This document shows positions 45,284 through 56,019 of a stretch of DNA of 64,000 nucleotides, piece by piece. The notes beneath the pieces are model-generated. The model searched no databases, had not been told where the DNA came from, and worked only from the letters and a program-made list of their open reading frames with translations. Origin of the DNA: Adiantum capillus-veneris (lineage: Eukaryota; Streptophyta; Polypodiopsida; Polypodiales; Pteridaceae); NCBI GenBank assembly GCA_014529385.2, contig CM043969.1, positions 13,775,446 to 13,839,445 of the forward strand. Direction: 5' to 3'. The position numbers were made by a program, and so were the translations under genes. Every line of letters starts with the position of its first letter. The first letter of the stretch is position 1.

Positions 45284-46839
45284 AAAATACTATTGGCAGT
45301 CAGATCAGGTGGGCACCCTCCTAGTCGACCCCTTCTTCACGAGCCCTAAATTTTTAAACGTCCACCAATATTTTAATGAAAAGCTTTGTAATTATAAGAG
45401 AACCTCTAATTTTTATGAGATAATTTTAAGCCAGTTTGTGCCCAATCTAAGTTGTAAGAGTTTGTAAATGAGTTTGAGCCTTGTAAAGCCGGCGATTGGC
45501 CAAAAAGCCCTAGATATAAATCTCATTTTTGTAGATGTGAAAAGAACACTTATCATTATCAAAAAGTTTTGAGTTTTGAGCGTACGACAACTGAGAGTGG
45601 CAACTCTCACGTGCTTTGTAATTTTCATATCTTAAGCTCTAGTAATCACATTTTGATTCCAAAAATTGCATTGTGTTCCTTGTCTAATCATTGTCAATTT
45701 TGCTATGGTTTGCGACTACGAGTTGACAAAAGAAATTCGAAGCAGAACACTTCTATAGCTTGCCTTCTCTGCAAGTTTGGATTTCCAACAAATACAAATA
45801 AAACACTTGCAATATTAACTCCCAAGACTAGTTCAAAATTGTCAGCTCAAGCTCTTGACCATGGGGATTTACAAGCACATGCCCACCCCTAGATTGATAA
45901 GAAGAAATTGACCACATGACATGGGTTTACAACATTTGTCAGCCATACTCGACAAGGAATAAGCCACATACATCTACATGCATCATTTGTAAACACCAAG
46001 ATGTTGACTCTTTCCCATCTTGATAGGAGATTAGACCTCAAGTGTCTTGCATTCATCCAAAATATGCATACATCATGCATGTCTCAGCTCCAAGCTGCAT
46101 ATTTCCAACCCAACCTCATCGCCATGTGGTTCCCCTTGCAAACTCCATAGTGTAGGAAATTCATCATGAGTGTTGCATCCCATGACTCTTAAATCTTGCA
46201 AAAAACCTCAAGCTTCACATCCTCAACCGATCGGCATCCTCATGCGCCATATTCTTCATGTTTGATATCTTTTGTATTTAGTTTGTAATAAACTTCTCAG
46301 CTTGGGTGGTCATATTCTATAGGCCAAGAGAAGAGAACACTCTAAACAATCGATTTCTTTTGTATGTACTTAGTAATAAACTTTGTAATAAACTCCTCAG
46401 CTTGAGTGGTCATATTCTATATGTAAAGAGAAGAGAACACTTAGGGCAGTCGCTCATAGATTGTGTAGCTTATCTATGACCCCCTTCTAGTTGGCAGTTG
46501 TCTTCATCAGCACCTTTCCATGAAAAGCTACTTCATTTTCCCACAACCAAGATCTTCACTACATGCTCCACTCTTGCGACAATTGGTAGCTCCAACCCTC
46601 CTTGCCAAAAGCGTCCTCCCTCTTAGTCAAGCCGTTATTACCAATGAAACAAGAGATTTGGTATATGCCTTTTGAACATCAAAGAGTAGAGTTTCACCCA
46701 ACAAGAAAGACATATGCAAGATGAGAATTGGAAGGAAAAGTGTCGTCAAACATCATATACATCTACTCGACGAATCTCATGTACCAACAACTTCTAGTAA
46801 TTGTATCTTGTTTGGTGCTACTTAAGGCTTATTTGGTCC

Positions 46840-48105
46840 AGACAGTACCAAATTTGGTAGTCTGTTGTACGACAGAGGGTGTTTACAATACCAAAGAATA
46901 TCTATAAAGTACCAAATCCTAGCTACTATCGAGTGCCAAATCCTATCCATAGAGTTTAAAACCCTCTCTATAGAGTACTAAAACCTAATTATCCAATACC
47001 AATGCCTATGTATAGAGAACCAAAGTCTATTTATATAGTACCAAACTCAACAGATACCACCAAAGCCTCTCTATAGAGTACCAAATCCTATCACTATAGG
47101 ACCATGATCTATTTATAGGGTACCCCACACTTTTGATAGTATGAAAGCCTATATGTAGAGTACCAAAGGCTATCTATGGAGTGCCAAAGCACATCTATAG
47201 AGTACCAAATCCGGTGTATCGAGTACCAAAGCCTATGTATGGAGTACCAAATCCGGTATATCGAGTACAAAATCCTAGCTATGGAGTGCCAAAGCCTATC
47301 CATAGAGTTTCAAACCCTCTTGATAGAGGACCAATACCTATTTATCCAGCACCAATGCCTATGTATAGAGAACCAAAAACTATTTTCGGAGTACCAAACT
47401 CATCGGCTACCACCAAAGACTATTTGCAGGGTACCAAAGCCAATCACTATAGGACCAAAGTCTATTTACAGGGTACCCCACACTTCTGATAGTACCAAAG
47501 CCTAGATGTAGAGTACCAAATACTGTCTATTGAGTACCAAAGGCTATCTATGGAGTACCAAAGCACATATGTAGAGTACCAAATCCGGTATATCGAGTAC
47601 CAAAGCCTATCTATGGAGTAACAACTCAGATCTGTATAGTACCAAATCCAGTATATCGAGTACAAAATCCTAGCGATCGAGTCCAGAGCCTATCCATAGA
47701 GTTTCAAACCCTCTCGACAAAGTAACAAAAACTATTTATCCAGTACCAATGCCTATATATAGAGAACCAAAGTCTATTTACAGAGTACAAAACTCATCAG
47801 ATACCACCAAAGACTATCTGTAGAGTACCAAATCCTCTCTGAAGAGTACCAGATTCTATCTGTAGAGTACCAAAGCCTACCACTATACGATCAAAGTCTA
47901 TTTACAGGGTACCCCACACTTCTGATAGTACCAAAGCCTATATGTAGAGTACCAAACTCATCGGATACCACCAAAGACTATCTGTAGAGTACCAAATCCT
48001 CTCTGAAGAGTACTAGATCCTATCTATAGAGTACCAAAGACTATATGTAGAGTATCAAATAATATCTATAGAGTACCAAAGCCTACCAACAGTACCGAAT
48101 CTATG
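46840..48105 (+). repeat. 21-bp minisatellite of the TACCAAA family
   Basis: About 60 degenerate units of the form gagtaccaaa(g/t)cctatctat occur with a strict 21-base period over long runs. Because 21 is seven codons, stop-free frames of 100-109 codons arise, giving repeats such as YRVPNPVYRVPKPM on plus and WYSIDRLWYSI on minus. I regard these as by-products. A higher-order arrangement is visible: the off-consensus unit 'taccccacacttctgatag' recurs at 47121, 47474 and 47910. The array is preceded by accaaatttggta at about 46845. Confidence 0.9.
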
Positions 48106-48179
48106 ATACCAGCTTTGGCACGTCTGCAGTAGTGGAATTTTACCAGTACCATGAAGTTGGTTTTTCTGAATTGTTTTGA

Positions 48180-50149
48180 TTTTGTGCCATAGGTTGAGCT
48201 GTACCAAAGATTTAAGAAGGCTCACCCAACAGTGGTAGTGTCTCATAGATGCTTTGAGACATTGAAGCCATACTTTGTACGGAAGTTGAAGGACAGAAAT
48301 ACTGATGATGTGTGCTTCATGTGCAGATGCTCTATTTCAAAGAGGCCCTTAATCAAATGCGGCAGAACAAGTTTGGGCACCATGAGAAGGGTCACCTTTG
48401 CACTTTGCTCCATTTGTTGCAGAGGTGATGAGAGAGGAACATGTTTTGCAAACCAAGCACTATGTTAGCACATCACCGGTATGTGGAAATCCATCATGTT
48501 CCCAAAGCCTCCAAATTGTGAATACCATGCAAAGAAATGCTTGATGGGGCATTGCTCACAATGTGGAGTACGGAGGTTGACATTTTGTCCCGAATGAGAT
48601 AGCAGAGGATAGCAAGGAAGTGTCTGTGAAAGTTTTCATGAAGGTTGGAACAGGACAGGTTCACGAAGGTGGGAGTGAGAAGAAGAGAAAGGACTTGATT
48701 GTGCAACGGATTAAAAGTGGGACTTTTCTTAGCCTATTTTCAGCCCATCTGACAGGCTTCATCAAGCACAACTTTGTCTTCCGCTAGCAAGCCCAACAAT
48801 TCAAGGAATGTTTGCAGAATTTTCCTGGCAACGTTGTAGTATCTGTTATTGACTTTGCGGAGAATTATTCCTTTAAAGTTCACAATGAAATTCAGTCGAT
48901 GCATTGGTGGTCTACCCAAGTCACAATACTTGTGCACATCACTTATTTAAGAAATGCAGCAGGTGATACACAGAAGACGCTACACTTCTACATATCGGAT
49001 GACAAGCAGCATGACACATTGTTTGTACAAAATTGTTTCTTGTTGCATGACAAGTGGCTGAAAGAACGAGGACATTCTCTGCAACAACATTGGGTTTGGT
49101 CAGATGGTGCTGCTTCCCAATTCAAGGCCCGTAGACCTTACTATTTTGTGGCCAAGTACTATCAAATGATAGGCTTGCACATGATGCATAACTTCTCTGC
49201 ATCCGGCCATGGAAAAGGTGAGCATGATGCGGCAGGGGCAGTCATCAAGAGAACTTTGATGCATGAGGAATTGAAACCACATGACTGGCGTATGAAGTGT
49301 GCAGTCGATGTTGTTAACTTTTTGAAAGCAAATTTTCAGCCAAGAGAACAGTCTCAGAGGTGTAATACACAAAGAGTCTTTTGGCTTATTGGTGCGGATG
49401 AAGTGCAGCGCAGTCTGCAATGGTATTGTGAGCGCATCGTTGGCTCCCACTCATTTCATTGTGCTGATGGCTATTCACAGGACAACCGCACCGCCATACG
49501 CTTTCGATCACTTTCATGCTTTTGTGATCCGTGTATGCGTGGGTTGTGGAGAAGATATAGGAACAGAATGCACATTGAAGAATGGAAATGTTTTTGCATC
49601 AAACCATTTCCAAAGTCCGGGGATACAATTAGGGATGATGAATCAGATGACGAGGAGGGTGGAGATTCAACATCGATTCCGATGAGCCAAGTGTCCAACC
49701 TGCCACTATATGAAGGATGCCTTGAAATGTTAAGTGGCATGCTGTCCATAGGGGATAATTTTGCAGTGAAAGTAGCTGAGCCAAACGAAGACTTCTACAT
49801 TATCAAATGCACAGAAGTGTTGTACCAAATAGTGAAAGCACAAAAGGATAAATGGCATAACAAAATTGTTAGAGGAGGGAAGGTTGTTGAAGGCTTCTTT
49901 TATGGACAAGTTGAAGGAAAAGCTGATACATACCGGCTATTGGATCACACATCTCTGGTAATGATCTACTCACATCTTGTTAGGGCCAAACGTTTCCCGA
50001 TGGAGCCTATTGCAGGAACCCTAGGTCAAATTTTGCAATACAAGTTGTCTACTGAAGTATATGAGAGGATATACAATAGCATGCCATATCATGATGATGA
50101 GAGCGATGAAGGTGCGTCCATGTTACTTGAGAGCAATGAGAAGCCCTAA
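48180..50149 (+). pseudogene. Decayed D-D-D transposase-like gene with Cys clusters and C-terminal BAH-like region
   Basis: The reading starts near 48190 (KPYFVRKLKDRNT) and passes a Cys/His cluster (KKCLMGHCSQCG, 48520-48580) with frame changes and stops. It enters one frame at 48580, has a TAG near 48787, then is open for 445 codons to 50149. In that frame (numbered from 48812) it has SVIDFAENYSF (Asp14), HWVWSDGAASQFK (Asp98) and SGHGKGEHDAAGAVIKR (Asp139), spaced like an RNase-H-fold DDE/D nuclease. A second cluster SCFCDPCM ... EEWKCFC lies at 235-262, an acidic linker at 270-290, and at 300-410 a region with GDNFAVKV ... VVEGFFYG ... IYSHLVRAKRFPM that resembles a BAH-type fold. I know similar unnamed multi-copy proteins from animals and plants but cannot give a superfamily. 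There is no clean ATG, and the 5' part is broken. Confidence 0.6.
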
Positions 50150-50205
50150 TTGAACAACTCAATCCGGTAGTCAATAGTACCAAATCCGGTAGTCAATAGT
50201 ACCAA

Positions 50206-50870
50206 GTGTATTCCGCACTATGTGCTTTTTAGTTACTGAGTCAACTTGATTTTTTGGCCCTGAGACTTATCTGTTCTCTCTATCTAGTTCTGTGTTGGTA
50301 TGTTACCTTTCATTACATTACTGTTTCAGTTGTCCTCACTATATGTGCATTAAAGTACCAAATTTAGTACTTTTTGGTACTGTTGAACTTGGGTTCACGT
50401 CTCTCCACTATTACAGTACCAATTTGGTACTTTTTGGTACTGTTGAACTTGGGTGCATGTCTGTCCACTATTACAGTACCAAATTTGGTACTTTTTGGTA
50501 CTATTGAACTTGGGTGCACGTCTGTCCACTTTTACAGTACCAATTTGGTACTTCTTAAACTTGCTGTATCACTTATGGTTTCTTTATTGCTCTATCTGGT
50601 TCTGTGTTAGTATGTTACCTTTCATTACATTACTGTTTCAGTTGTCCTCACTATATCTCTACTTTTTGGTACTGTTGAACTTGGGTGCACGTCTTTCCAC
50701 TATTATAGTACCAAATTTGGTACTTTTTGGTACTGTTGAACTTGGGTGCACGTCTGTCCACTATTACAGTACCAAATTTGGTACTTTTTGGTATTGTTGA
50801 ACTTGGGTGCACATCTATCCACTATTACAAAACCAATTTGGTACTTCTTGAACTTGCTGTATCACTTATG
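50206..50870 (+). repeat. Two-tier tandem repeat with 61-bp units and an 18-bp palindrome
   Basis: Units of about 61 bp (agtaccaaatttggtacttt, then ggtactgttgaacttgggtg, then cacgtctgtccactattac) are arranged in two blocks (50353-50555 and 50655-50850). Each block is preceded by the phrase gttctgtgttggtatgttacc and followed by aacttgctgtatcacttatgg. The whole is thus also a roughly 310-bp tandem repeat. AGTACCAAATTTGGTACT is a perfect 18-bp palindrome at 50475, 50706 and 50767, with single-mismatch versions elsewhere. It begins about 60 bases after the transposase-like gene. Confidence 0.88.
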
Positions 50871-51166
50871 GTTTACTTTATTTCTTGGTATTTTTTAGTT
50901 TGTCTATTTGTATTTGATACGACCACCTTGAGCAATGTCTAGAACTACGTTGATAAAATGAAAGGTATGCCAAACATAGATGCTATCTGCCTCAAAAACT
51001 AAAATGTTGGGCAACCTGGCTAGCTCCAAGAGGTTTCAACAGAATTAGTCAGAGGTTTCAACAGTAGAGACCAAGATACCAAGACAGTCTGAACAAGAAA
51101 AGTGGTTTTCCATATGTATAATATCGGGTTACAAAATTCCACTATTTACATGATTACGGCAATCTC

Positions 51167-51958
51167 CTACCTCGAGGGATCAAATTTATAGGAGTACCCC
51201 TCCATCTGTATGAAGTAATCAGTAATGTACCCATAAATATCATGTTCAGTGTCAAAGACTGGGTTTTTGTGAGTGTACGCTGTTGGGTACCGATCCCTTA
51301 TCCACCCGAGCAACCAAGGCAAAACAAAATCCAGTAAGTAAAACGGGTAATCGGTTCCTACTACCATGGGATCATATGATCGGATTGCCATACAGTTTTC
51401 ATAGTCATGTTTAAGAGACTTGTATCTACAATCATCTACAAGAATAGTGTTGTTGGCATCGCACTTCGGGTGCCTTTCCCACAGCGTCCGTAGCTTCTTC
51501 AGGAAAACGGGCTTATCGCCCATGTCTTTGGGCACAACCGACACCTCCGAAATACGGAGCCGCCATATTTCACAGTCCTCTTGGGAGAGAATATCTGCTA
51601 ATGCCAAAAAATGAGGTTAGAGGTATGCGTAACTTATGTCTTGCAACATTCAAAGCAGACATGCTTTATCTGCAAAATATTTTTGCCTTCTATGGTTGGG
51701 GAAGCACGCGTTCACCATGTGTAATAGTGTTTCCCTTCTACAGGAGCACCACAACACTAGGCTGGCTTTCTGTTTAATCCGTAGGATGAACTGCTCAACA
51801 TCCGGCCTTACAAGACAAATTACATCCTTTTGGAGATAGACTACCCGTGGCATGTGCTCCTTTGGCAGGCACTCAAGTTCCTCAGGGATTTTGCTGCAGC
51901 TGGTTATTAGCACGCCATTAAGATCAAGCACAATCATCCACCCACGTCTAGTAGCCAC
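51167..51958 (-). CDS. FCP1/NIF-type (HAD-fold) phosphatase-like gene, two exons
   Basis: Exon 1 (51958 to about 51661) encodes GWMIVLDLNGVLITS, VYLQKDVICLVRPDVEQFIL and SLVLWCSCRRETLLHMVNAC. Exon 2 (about 51603 to 51167) encodes ILSQEDCEIWRLRI, GDKPVFLKKLRTLWERHP and NTILVDDCRYKSLKHDYEN, and ends GYSYKFDPSR. The motif order (nucleophile block, Ser/Thr block, Lys, then DD block) is that of the FCP1/NIF phosphatase family. The acid/base Asp of DxDxT is Asn (DLNGV), so activity is uncertain. Between the exons a gcat/gtctgc donor and an attagcag acceptor would define a roughly 60-base intron. The first in-frame ATG is in GWMIV; an upstream exon is possible. The frame is otherwise intact, unlike its neighbours. 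Confidence 0.65.
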
Positions 51959-52114
51959 ATCAGGCTACAGCAATGTGCTTGTCGGTGTCTCGCCTAGTCA
52001 CCAACTTACTACAACACCAACAGACATAATGAGTGGGGACAAATACAGAGTGCAAACATCATATCTAAAACAGAAAACTAGACCAAAAACTACCAAATTT
52101 GGTACTGTATTGCA

Positions 52115-52385
52115 TAAGTGATAAGGACTATCCAAAACAGCAAGTTCAAGAAGTACCAAATTGGTATTGTAATAGTGGATAGACGTGCATCCAAGTTCAA
52201 CAGTACCAAAAGTACCAAATTTGGTACTTTAATGCACATATAGTGAGGACAACTGAAATAGTAATGTAACGAAAGGTAACATACCAACACAGAACCAGAT
52301 AGAGAGAACAGATAAAGCTCAGGGCCAAAAAATCAAGTTGACTCAGTTACTAAAAAACACATAGTGCGGAATACAATAGATTCTC
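52115..52385 (-). repeat. Inverted copy of the 50.2-50.42 kb repeat
   Basis: Read on the minus strand from 52385, this gives tgtattccgcactatgtg, then actcagtcaacttg-like and gttctgtgttggtatgttacc phrases, then gtaccaaatttggtac and the 'aacttggatgcacgtct' unit. It matches 50209-50430 in order. The two arms therefore form a long inverted repeat with a spacer of about 1.7 kb that contains the phosphatase-like gene. Confidence 0.88.
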
Positions 52386-52462
52386 ACTAGCTACAGTTTG
52401 CATGCACGGGATAATTGATCACGGGCGCGATTGCGCTTCTTTCTCTGCAAACCAAAAAGTTC

Positions 52463-52987
52463 CTACAGGGTCACGTAATCAGGGGAATCACCTCTCCGCT
52501 TCCAAACAACATCGGTAGCAGTAGAGTCAACGCCCCCGTCGGTGCTGTCCACAACAGTATCATTCACAAGTACTTCTTCCTGATCATCCTTGGCCTCCCT
52601 CCAATCTTTGTTGCCTTCCGACCCCTCTTTGGCCTCCCCTTCACTCCCCTTTGTGGTTTCCACCCCCTCCCCAACACCCCCCTTTGTGGCTTCTTCCTCC
52701 ATCCCTTTGGGTTCTTCCTCTTACTTCTTGGCCGTTGCATCATCGAGCTTTGTGTTGGCAGCATCCTGGCTTTCCTCCGCATCCAACTCCACAACAACAT
52801 GGACTTTACCTTCCTCCTTGTCCTTAGTCTTTTTACCATCTCTGGCCTCCTCCTCACTTTCACTTTCGCTGTCAAATGTCTTTTTATCATCTTTGGCCTC
52901 CTCCTCACTTTTACTTTCGCTGTCACCTGTTGCCTCACATCTTTGCCCCGTCACGTTGTCTTTCGCTACAGACTCACCTTGCTTCAA
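52463..52987 (-). CDS. Acidic C-terminal exon of a multi-exon gene
   Basis: Minus-strand frames here encode a Glu/Asp/Lys-rich polypeptide (DSESKSEEEAKDDKK, DSESESEEEARDGKK, EEGKVHVVVELDAEESQDA). A stop separates it from a second acidic stretch (GVGEGVETTKGSEGEAKEG) ending near VVWKRRGDSPDYVTL. The composition is that of a disordered acidic tail, and an internal repeat of DSES(K/E)SEEEA is visible. It lies on the same strand and just downstream of the Cys-rich exon at 53.1-53.6 kb, so I place it in the same gene. Open frames on the plus strand in this interval are mirror effects. Confidence 0.4.
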
Positions 52988-53140
52988 ATCATGGAGAACA
53001 TCTCATATCTCCCTTGTCACCTCATCCACATCCCATATTCAACTAGCAACCAACTTTGTGGCGTGCTAGTCAGCAACTGCAGTATCCTGCTCCTCTGCAA
53101 ACACAAAGAAAGACAGCACATACTAACTTGTATGAAAACC

Positions 53141-53575
53141 TCAGTGAGTTGCAAGTGCGCATATGTATTCAAAAATGCACACATACTTACTCTTGACAAC
53201 TTGAAGCCCACTAGCCCAGAACATTGCCAAATCAGAGATTACCATATTACAACCTCGCTTGACACACTGATCCCTGCTTTGTAACAGAGCATTGAAGCAC
53301 AAGGGATGATACTGGTGTTGGCACTCTAACATGAAGATTCTGACTACATGTGCGCACTCCAAGGGCTCACCGCATGCAACACACAGACCAAACACCGGGA
53401 TCACATTTACCGAATCATTAAATTGGGGCCTAGGATATAGCAGGAACCTCTTTCCAAGCCTGATATCAGACAACATCTCCTTCACAAATAGGGTATGCTC
53501 TTGACCTTCCTTCCATTTTTTCTCCAGAGTGTCATACTCAGCCTGTTGACAACCAGCGGTCCCAATTAGTTTCAA
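53141..53575 (-). CDS. Exon with RING-like Cys/His cluster
   Basis: The frame encodes EYDTLEKKWKEGQEHTLFVK, a possible helix, then LGKRFLLYPRPQFNDSVNVI. The cluster CVACGEPLECAHVV, MLECQHQYHPLCFNALL and QCVKRGCNMV follows, and the frame continues to WASGLQVVKSK. Spacing C-x2-C, C-x-H-x2-H-x2-C and C-x4-C resembles a RING or treble-clef zinc module, which in known families mediates protein interaction or ubiquitin ligation; this is an inference from residues only. An intron with TACCAAA repeats lies upstream (53580-54600). Confidence 0.5.
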   Translation of the reverse strand: MKLIGTAGCQQAEYDTLEKKWKEGQEHTLFVKEMLSDIRLGKRFLLYPRPQFNDSVNVIPVFGLCVACGEPLECAHVVRIFMLECQHQYHPLCFNALLQSRDQCVKRGCNMVISDLAMFWASGLQVVKSKYVCIFEYICALATH

Positions 53576-53579
53576 AAAC

Positions 53580-54600
53580 TACCAAGAAGTGATACCGAGA
53601 CTGGTACTTCTAAGTACTGTACTACCAAACAGAACCCAAACTACGGAAACCACCAAAACTACCAAAAACTACCAAACTCGGGAATCATATAGTACCAAAA
53701 ACATATAAATACCCTCAATTCAGAACTAAACTACCCAAACCTTATCAAAACTACCAAAAGCCACTTTTTGGAGCACTTTCAAACAGTACCTAAAAGTACC
53801 AAAACTACCAAAGCCACTTTTTGCAGCACTTTCAAATAGTACCTAAAAGTACCAAAACTACCAAAGCCACTTTTTGCAGCACTTTCAAATAGTACCTAAA
53901 AGTACCAAAACTACCAAAATCAAACTACCAAAGCCACTTTTTGCAGCACTTTCAAATAGTACCTAAAAATACCAAAACTACCAAAGACACTTTTTGCAGC
54001 ACTTTCAAATAGTACCTTAAAGTACCAAAACCACTTTTTGGAGCACTTTCAAGCAGTACCTAAAAGTTCCAAAAGTACCAAAACTCCCAAAACGACCAAA
54101 ATCAAACTTTCAAATAGTACCAAAACAACCAAAACTACCAAGACTACCAAAGAAACACTTTTTGCAGCACTTTCAAAAACTACCTTCAAGTACCAAAACT
54201 ACCAAAATTACCAAAATCAAAATACCAATTACACTTTTGCAGCACTTTCAAATAGTACCTAAAAGTAACAAAACTAGCAAAACTACCAAAGCTGTCAGAA
54301 TAAAACTACCATAACACTTTTTGCAGCACTTTCAAAAAGTACCAAAACTACCAAAAAGTACCAGAAATACCAAACCATAAGACAGAAGGAAACCATAAAC
54401 TACCTAGAATAAAAATAGTTCTACCATAAGTACCTAACAATACCAATCCCACCAAACCAAGCATAAACAGTTCTATCAAAAGTACCTAACACTACCAATC
54501 CCACCAAACCAAGCATAAAAAATTCTACTAAAGGTACCTAACACTACCAATCCCACCAAACCAAGCATAAATAGTTCTACCAAAAAATCCCAAAACTACC
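53580..54600 (-). repeat. TACCAAA minisatellite within an apparent intron
   Basis: The words accaaaact and taccaaaa recur throughout. A unit of 53-66 bp (ccactttttgcagcactttc, then aaatagtacctaaaagtacc, then aaaactaccaaag) repeats about eight times between 53760 and 54320 with deletions. A simpler unit (accaatcccaccaaaccaag, then cataaa) repeats three times at 54440-54570. It separates the coiled-coil exon from the RING-like exon of the minus-strand gene. Confidence 0.85.
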
Positions 54601-54602
54601 AG

Positions 54603-55546
54603 CACCTGTTGCTCTAGAATCTCCTTGTCGAGCAATGACCTATCTTCATTGATTCCGTATCGGCGTAGCATCCTTTGACTGGCAACCAAATCACCTTCTA
54701 TCACATTGATTTCTGCGTCATTGCCAGTGTTGGCCTCTCTCAGTGTTTCCAGCTGGGTCTCATATTCCTTGATGTCATCCATAATCTGCTTGACAAGTTT
54801 ATTGGAACCCTCCGCCCCAAGAGTGTTTCCTTCTTCTGCTTCAGAGACATTGTCAGCTCTTTCAGCCTATCGGCTACCCCCACACATGTCCGAGGGACTC
54901 TCCTAACCATAGCTTCAAGGTCCGCAATATAATCAGGTATCTTCTCCTCATGACATTGTGGGGGGACTTTCTTTGCAAGGGGCATACTACAGATTGGTGT
55001 AAGTCGGGGCTTCTTGGTATTTGACGTGTGGCCTCCTTGGGACGCACCGTTTGCCTACGCCAATTCTCAACCTTCTTTTCCAATCCTCTTGGTCGGGAGC
55101 AACACATGTTGAGTACACTCTCACCAAACATGGCCCATGCAACCCCGTGGCCCACAGGGTCCTTTGTGGCTGCATGACACTTTTCATATGCAAAATAGAG
55201 GGAAAATTTTGTAGTGATCTCCCCACATGATGGTGGGGCTCGGTACACCTTATGGAACAGGAACCTGCATTCATCCTGAATCCGTGCCTGCACGTGATTT
55301 AAGAAAATCTTTGTCTTCTTCTGGCTAGAATGTCTGAATACAGTGAGCCACTAGTCATCGGGGATGTCATCTTCCGTGGCATCCTTTGGTAGCACCCCCT
55401 CCATGCTCAATCCATACTCATCATGAAGCTCTTGTGCTGCATAACAGAACTTTGTCAAGATAAGGTACTCCTCCATCTTGTTTTTTCCTGCGATGTGGAA
55501 ACAACACGCAAGTAAAGACATGCCCTCATTCCAGTAGTCCAAACAC
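54603..55546 (-). CDS. Coiled-coil exons of the multi-exon gene
   Basis: On the minus strand the reading runs from about 55546 (LDYWNEGMSLLACCFHIAGK, QELHDEYGLSMEGVLP). One TAG falls near 55354, then it continues QARIQDECRFLFHKVY, SLYFAYEKCHAATKDPVGHG and VAWAMFGESVLNMC. A second in-frame TAG falls near 54988, followed by AKKVPPQCHEEKIPDYIADL. One frame change near 54820 leads to the heptad-like DDIKEYETQLETLREANTGN and DKEILEQQVL. The last part is a probable coiled coil. I do not recognise the family. The stops suggest a decayed copy, or exon borders that I have not placed correctly. Confidence 0.4.
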
Positions 55547-56019
55547 CTGATTAATCACCCTATATGCCTCATTCCAGTTGTGCAAAACAAAACACATGGA
55601 ATGAAATGAATGTATCTCATTCAGGTGACAATTGCAAAATTCAGTTGTGTACAGAGCCAAATTTGGTAGTGGTTAGTATCAAAATGGTACTGGTTAGTAC
55701 CAAATTTGGTTATGCTGACAGCCCTACGGAGCTTCAACTTTGTGCTATGCTCATGCACAACATATACTGATTTTTGCACTTGCATGCATGCAAGTTAGCA
55801 ATCTAAAGAGCAGCTTATCCATGTAACTTTGTAACTTTGTAACTTTGTAACTTTCCTAAACCCTAAATTCCTAAGAAAATCCCAAACATGCACATGTACT
55901 TGCTGCATGAAAAAAAAAGCAAATGCAGACCTCATCAGATAAAAGACATGCAGAAGTTTGCACGCATGGAAAAGAAAATGGTAAATCACTAGAAAACGCA
56001 GAGCTCTCATAGCACCTAC

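Larger units (their letters stand above)
44491..46815. other. Repeat-rich non-coding stretch
   Basis: No recognisable gene is present. It includes a CT microsatellite (44779-44818), a paired phrase 'gtccgctggggtcctttttgtg' near 45079 and 45129, the dispersed repeat at 45207-45283, and a duplicated phrase 'aactcctcagcttgagtggtcatattctat' at about 46290 and 46390. The phrases around 45000-45150 loosely resemble 15990-16070, which suggests related LTR-like sequences. Confidence 0.4.

Noticed and set aside
46840-48105. Open frames of 100-109 codons encoding heptapeptide repeats (YRVPKPM-like and WYSIDRL-like)
   Set aside because: They follow from a 21-base DNA period, exist on both strands in several frames and start or end within the array. 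No start context or flanking coding sequence supports a protein.
46840-48105. CRISPR array or centromeric satellite
   Set aside because: Units are contiguous without unique spacers, so not CRISPR. The array is only about 1.3 kb and linked to a coding unit, so there is no ground to call it centromeric.
52415-53284. 289-codon plus-strand ORF with Ser/Leu/Phe-rich product
   Set aside because: It is the mirror of the Glu/Lys-rich minus-strand exon and of the RING-like exon. The minus strand has the recognisable motifs.
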